Shown piece after piece: positions 7,845 to 10,003 of a stretch of 10,003 nucleotides of DNA; positions within the stretch are counted from its first letter, which is position 1, and each line of letters starts with the position of its first letter. Under the pieces are notes generated by a model. The model ran no database searches and was not told the DNA's origin. It was given only the letters and a program-made list of their open reading frames with translations. Location: NCBI GenBank assembly GCA_015492755.1, contig WGEM01000083.1, positions 1 through 10,003 of the forward strand, in the 5' to 3' direction. The translations under genes and the position numbers were made by a program. Source of the DNA: Gemmatimonadota bacterium (GTDB lineage Bacteria > Gemmatimonadota > Gemmatimonadetes > Longimicrobiales > Gaopeijiaceae).

Positions 7845-8600
7845 TCAGCGCCCCGAGAACCGGGCCCCCTGTCTGGCAGAAAGGTACCGGAAGCCCACGC
7901 CGGCAAAGATCACCAGCGCCAGGACTGCGCCCACGTCCAGCACGAAGGGGAGGCCGGGCCGCCACGCGCCGTCGGTGCGCGCACGAACCCGCACCACCGA
8001 CGGCACCACCGGGAGCGACACCGAGGCGTAGCGGACCCCGTCGGCGCCGGGGGTGCCCGCCCGGAGGCCGCTGGGGAAGGCGTCCAGGAGCCGCCAGCCC
8101 TCGGGGAGAGCGACCCTGGCCTGAAACACCTCTCCCGCGTCGGGCGCCGGCGGGAGGGCCACCACCAGAACGGGCAGGACCGCTTCGGCGCTCGGGCCCT
8201 CGGTCTTCAGCGCACGCCGGAGGCGGTATCGCACCTCCAGGCGGAAGGCCGAATCCGGCGCGGCGAGGTTGAGCGTGTACGCCGCGGTACGCATGGAACC
8301 CTCACCCGGATCCAGCTCCAGCCAGGTTCCCTGGCGGGCATCACCCAGCCACACCACCGAGGTCCGCGCCTCTCCGAAGCCCAGCAACTGGATGCGGAGC
8401 GGCGTCACGGCGGGGACGTCCAGGGTGTAGACCACCCGCACCAGCGCGGAGGAGCCGTCCCGTCCCACCTCCGCTTCCAGCTCCGCGCTCCGGACGAAGG
8501 CCCCCTCCTGCTCCGGCGAGGTGGCCTCCGCTCCGCCTCCCCACGTGACCCCCGGCCACATCGCCGCAGCAGCGGCGACCGCCAGCACCTTCAGGACCAC
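7845..8600 (-). CDS. Exported protein of unknown function with C-terminal membrane anchor
   Basis: I do not recognise the family. The 251-residue product begins with a signal-peptide-like stretch: a lysine at position 4, an alanine-rich hydrophobic core at 5-15, and a possible AEA cleavage site at 24-26. About 190 polar residues follow, with alternating hydrophobic pattern (for example LRIQLLGFG, YTLNLA and FRLEVRYRL) suggesting a beta-sandwich domain. A single helix near 219-237 comes next, then a basic tail of about 14 residues. This predicts a type I membrane protein with its domain outside the cytoplasm. The GTG start at 8600 overlaps the peptidase stop by ten bases and has GGAG (8606-8609) five bases upstream. 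The stop lies two bases before the 29-codon gene. It could be a substrate-handling or assembly partner of the symporter; that is inference from gene order only. Confidence 0.8.
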   Translation of the reverse strand: MVLKVLAVAAAAAMWPGVTWGGGAEATSPEQEGAFVRSAELEAEVGRDGSSALVRVVYTLDVPAVTPLRIQLLGFGEARTSVVWLGDARQGTWLELDPGEGSMRTAAYTLNLAAPDSAFRLEVRYRLRRALKTEGPSAEAVLPVLVVALPPAPDAGEVFQARVALPEGWRLLDAFPSGLRAGTPGADGVRYASVSLPVVPSVVRVRARTDGAWRPGLPFVLDVGAVLALVIFAGVGFRYLSARQGARFSGR

Positions 8601-9805
8601 GCCTGCTCCATCACGCGGAGCACGTTCCCGCCCATCACCTTGGCGATCTCCTCATCGGAGTACCCGTGCTTCACCAGCCAGCGGAGGATGTTGTGCGACC
8701 CTTCGGTGGGGTTCTCCAGCCCCTCGACGTAGGGGACTTCGTCGAACTCCTGCCCCGGCCGGTGACCGCCGTGGGACTCCTTCAGCGAGAGCGCCGCGGC
8801 GTAGGTGTGGTGCAGGCCCACGTGGTCCCCGTAGAGCGTGTCGGGCCCGAACCCCACGTGGTCGATCCCCACCAGCGACTTCACGTACTCGAAGTGCTCC
8901 ATCACCGACTCCAGCGAGTGCCTCCGGTGCCGTGTCGTGAGGGTGGTGTGGGGCGCCGCTTCGATGCCGATGACCCCGCCCTTGGCGGCGACGGCCTCCA
9001 GGACGTGATCCGGCGCCAGCCGGTTGGAATCCCAGAGCGCCCGGGCGCCGATGTGTGAGAGAACGATGGGCTTTTCGCTCCATTCGACGGTGTCGAGCGT
9101 CGTCTGATCGCCGCAGTGGGAGCAGTCGATGAGCAGCCCCACCTTGTTCATCCGCTCCACGGCGCGCCGGCCGAATCTGGTGAGGCCCGCGTCGCGCTCT
9201 TCCTTCAGCCCGTTCCCCAGCGCGTTGGACTCCGAGTAGGTGACGCCGAGAGAACGGAGCCCGAACCCGTAGAGGAGGTCGATACGGTCCAGGTCGTGCT
9301 CGATCATGGCGGCGCCCTCCATGGTGGCCACCCACGCCACCTTCCCCTCGCGATGGGCGCGGTGCACGTCCTCCACGCGCAGACACGGGATCACGAAGTC
9401 CTGGTGCGCCAGGTCACAGAGCCGCATTCCCAGGTCGTGCAGCACGTCGTCCCACTGCCACCCCGAGAGGGAATGGATGCGGCAGATGCCGTCCATGAGG
9501 TTGTCGAAGACACAGTCCCAGAGCGACGCCGCCAGCCCCCGGAACGCGGTGTGCATCCGCCCGTGCCGCACGTACTCCGGTGTCTCCTCGATGCGGGCGG
9601 GAAACAGCCCCAGGTGCTCATGCATGGAGACCATGGGGTGGTCCCGGGCGAGCCGCTCCACGCGGGCTTCCTCCTCGGTGGTCAGCTCCACGCGGGTCGA
9701 AGGCACACGGTCCAGCTCGTCCGCCAGCTCGAAGACCTTGTAGTCCACTCCCGGCTCCAGGTAGCTGAAGGAGCGGTAGCCGTCGTAGCGCTTGTCCAGG
9801 CCCAT
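8591..9805 (-). CDS. M19 (membrane dipeptidase/renal dipeptidase) family metallohydrolase
   Basis: This is a 404-residue amidohydrolase-fold enzyme related to peptidase M19, zinc dipeptidases such as human renal dipeptidase. Residue numbers below count from the ATG at 9811. The motifs appear in family order: MVSMHEHLG at 61-68 (first metal motif), the bridging glutamate E165 in ATMEG, H232 in LIDCSHC, H253 in LSHIGARAL, D324 in GIDHVGFGPD, and a C-terminal GLENPTEGSHNI plus GGNVLRVMEQ. M19 enzymes normally have HxD in the first motif; here it is H64-E-H66, as in other amidohydrolases. No signal peptide is visible, so it is likely cytoplasmic. Start choice: GAGG (9814-9817) lies eight bases before the ATG at 9805 but only two before the ATG at 9811, so 9805 is preferred. 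It is the first gene of the four-gene unit ending in the symporter. Its substrate may be a dipeptide or another amide. Confidence 0.87.
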   Translation of the reverse strand: MGLDKRYDGYRSFSYLEPGVDYKVFELADELDRVPSTRVELTTEEEARVERLARDHPMVSMHEHLGLFPARIEETPEYVRHGRMHTAFRGLAASLWDCVFDNLMDGICRIHSLSGWQWDDVLHDLGMRLCDLAHQDFVIPCLRVEDVHRAHREGKVAWVATMEGAAMIEHDLDRIDLLYGFGLRSLGVTYSESNALGNGLKEERDAGLTRFGRRAVERMNKVGLLIDCSHCGDQTTLDTVEWSEKPIVLSHIGARALWDSNRLAPDHVLEAVAAKGGVIGIEAAPHTTLTTRHRRHSLESVMEHFEYVKSLVGIDHVGFGPDTLYGDHVGLHHTYAAALSLKESHGGHRPGQEFDEVPYVEGLENPTEGSHNILRWLVKHGYSDEEIAKVMGGNVLRVMEQAWS

Positions 9806-9811
9806 GGGCAT

Positions 9812-10003
9812 CGCCTCGGCGCAACAGGGTCACATGCGGCGGGGAGCCCGCCCTCGCGCCGCGGGCGCCGCCATCCGCCACAAACTGCCCCACGGGTGGG
9901 GCGCGCGCCACGCCCCCGCGCACCCATTGCCGGATCCGCCTTCAGGCCGCCTCTTGGGCGCGAGAGACCGCGTGGACCCCTCGCGCTGGCGCAGGGGGGC
10001 CAC
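9812..10003. other. Upstream region of the peptidase-symporter unit
   Basis: No convincing gene is seen in these 192 bases on either strand. The segment should hold the promoter of the minus-strand peptidase-symporter unit, but no clear -35/-10 pair stands out in the GC-rich sequence. It contains the Shine-Dalgarno site at 9814-9817 and the inverted repeat at 9887-9902. Confidence 0.45.
9887..9902. repeat. Inverted repeat GCCCCAC-GG-GTGGGGC
   Basis: Two perfect seven-base arms surround a two-base centre. In RNA this would form a six-pair stem with a four-base loop. It lies 76 bases upstream of the peptidase ATG at 9811 and could be an operator or a leader hairpin. It has no T-run, so it is not a typical terminator. 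Chance is a fair alternative in DNA this GC-rich. Confidence 0.35.

Noticed and set aside
7757..7906. A 50-residue N-terminal extension of the symporter.
   Set aside because: It overlaps the 29-codon gene and the end of the exported-protein gene and has no membrane or signal features. A strong GGAG site supports ATG at 7756.
7843..7965. Longer start (7965) for the small membrane ORF.
   Set aside because: The extra 41 residues overlap the exported-protein gene and look like out-of-frame translation; only the last 29 codons form a helix-like product.
1..10003. Mobile element, CRISPR array, tRNA, rRNA or riboswitch.
   Set aside because: I saw no repeated spacer array, transposase or integrase motif, cloverleaf-like sequence or known riboswitch core on either strand by eye.

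Overview
The window is very rich in G+C and densely coding. It uses GTG and TTG starts freely and has short Shine-Dalgarno sites (GGAG/GAGG type). Third positions are almost all G or C, which opens long meaningless ORFs on the opposite strands. The gene set fits a free-living, high-GC, probably Gram-negative bacterium: a biosynthetic arginine decarboxylase, a molybdenum oxidoreductase of the formate dehydrogenase alpha type with its maturation factors, and a sodium-coupled transporter. Gemmatimonadota or a similar lineage is my guess from overall style, not something the sequence proves. I see no insertion sequence, phage gene, CRISPR array, tRNA or rRNA.

Region 1 (1-4126, minus strand) reads from right to left as a probable operon: a Yip1-family membrane protein, an FdhF/YdeP-type molybdopterin oxidoreductase, FdhD (which sulfurates the Mo cofactor) and MobA (which attaches GMP to molybdopterin). 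MobA runs off the left edge. The last three genes overlap by 4 and 1 bases, so they are probably translationally coupled. The logic is an apoenzyme encoded with two factors that finish its bis-MGD cofactor. No iron-sulfur or cytochrome partner subunit is present here.

Region 2 (4127-6273) is a roughly 200-base divergent intergenic stretch followed by speA on the plus strand. It encodes a full-length, PLP-dependent biosynthetic arginine decarboxylase that makes agmatine for polyamine synthesis.

Region 3 (6338-9811, minus strand) converges on speA and is a tightly packed four-gene unit, read from right to left. It holds an M19-like metallopeptidase with an altered metal motif, an exported protein of unknown function with one C-terminal anchor, a predicted 29-residue single-helix membrane protein, and a sodium:solute symporter. 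Adjacent genes overlap by 10 bases, are separated by 2 bases, and overlap by 4 bases. Co-translation suggests the parts work together, most simply as an uptake and hydrolysis module for a small peptide-like or amide substrate. The 29-residue ORF is easy to miss and is the most interesting item. The last 190 bases (9812-10003) hold the upstream region of this unit and a GC hairpin, with no recognisable gene.
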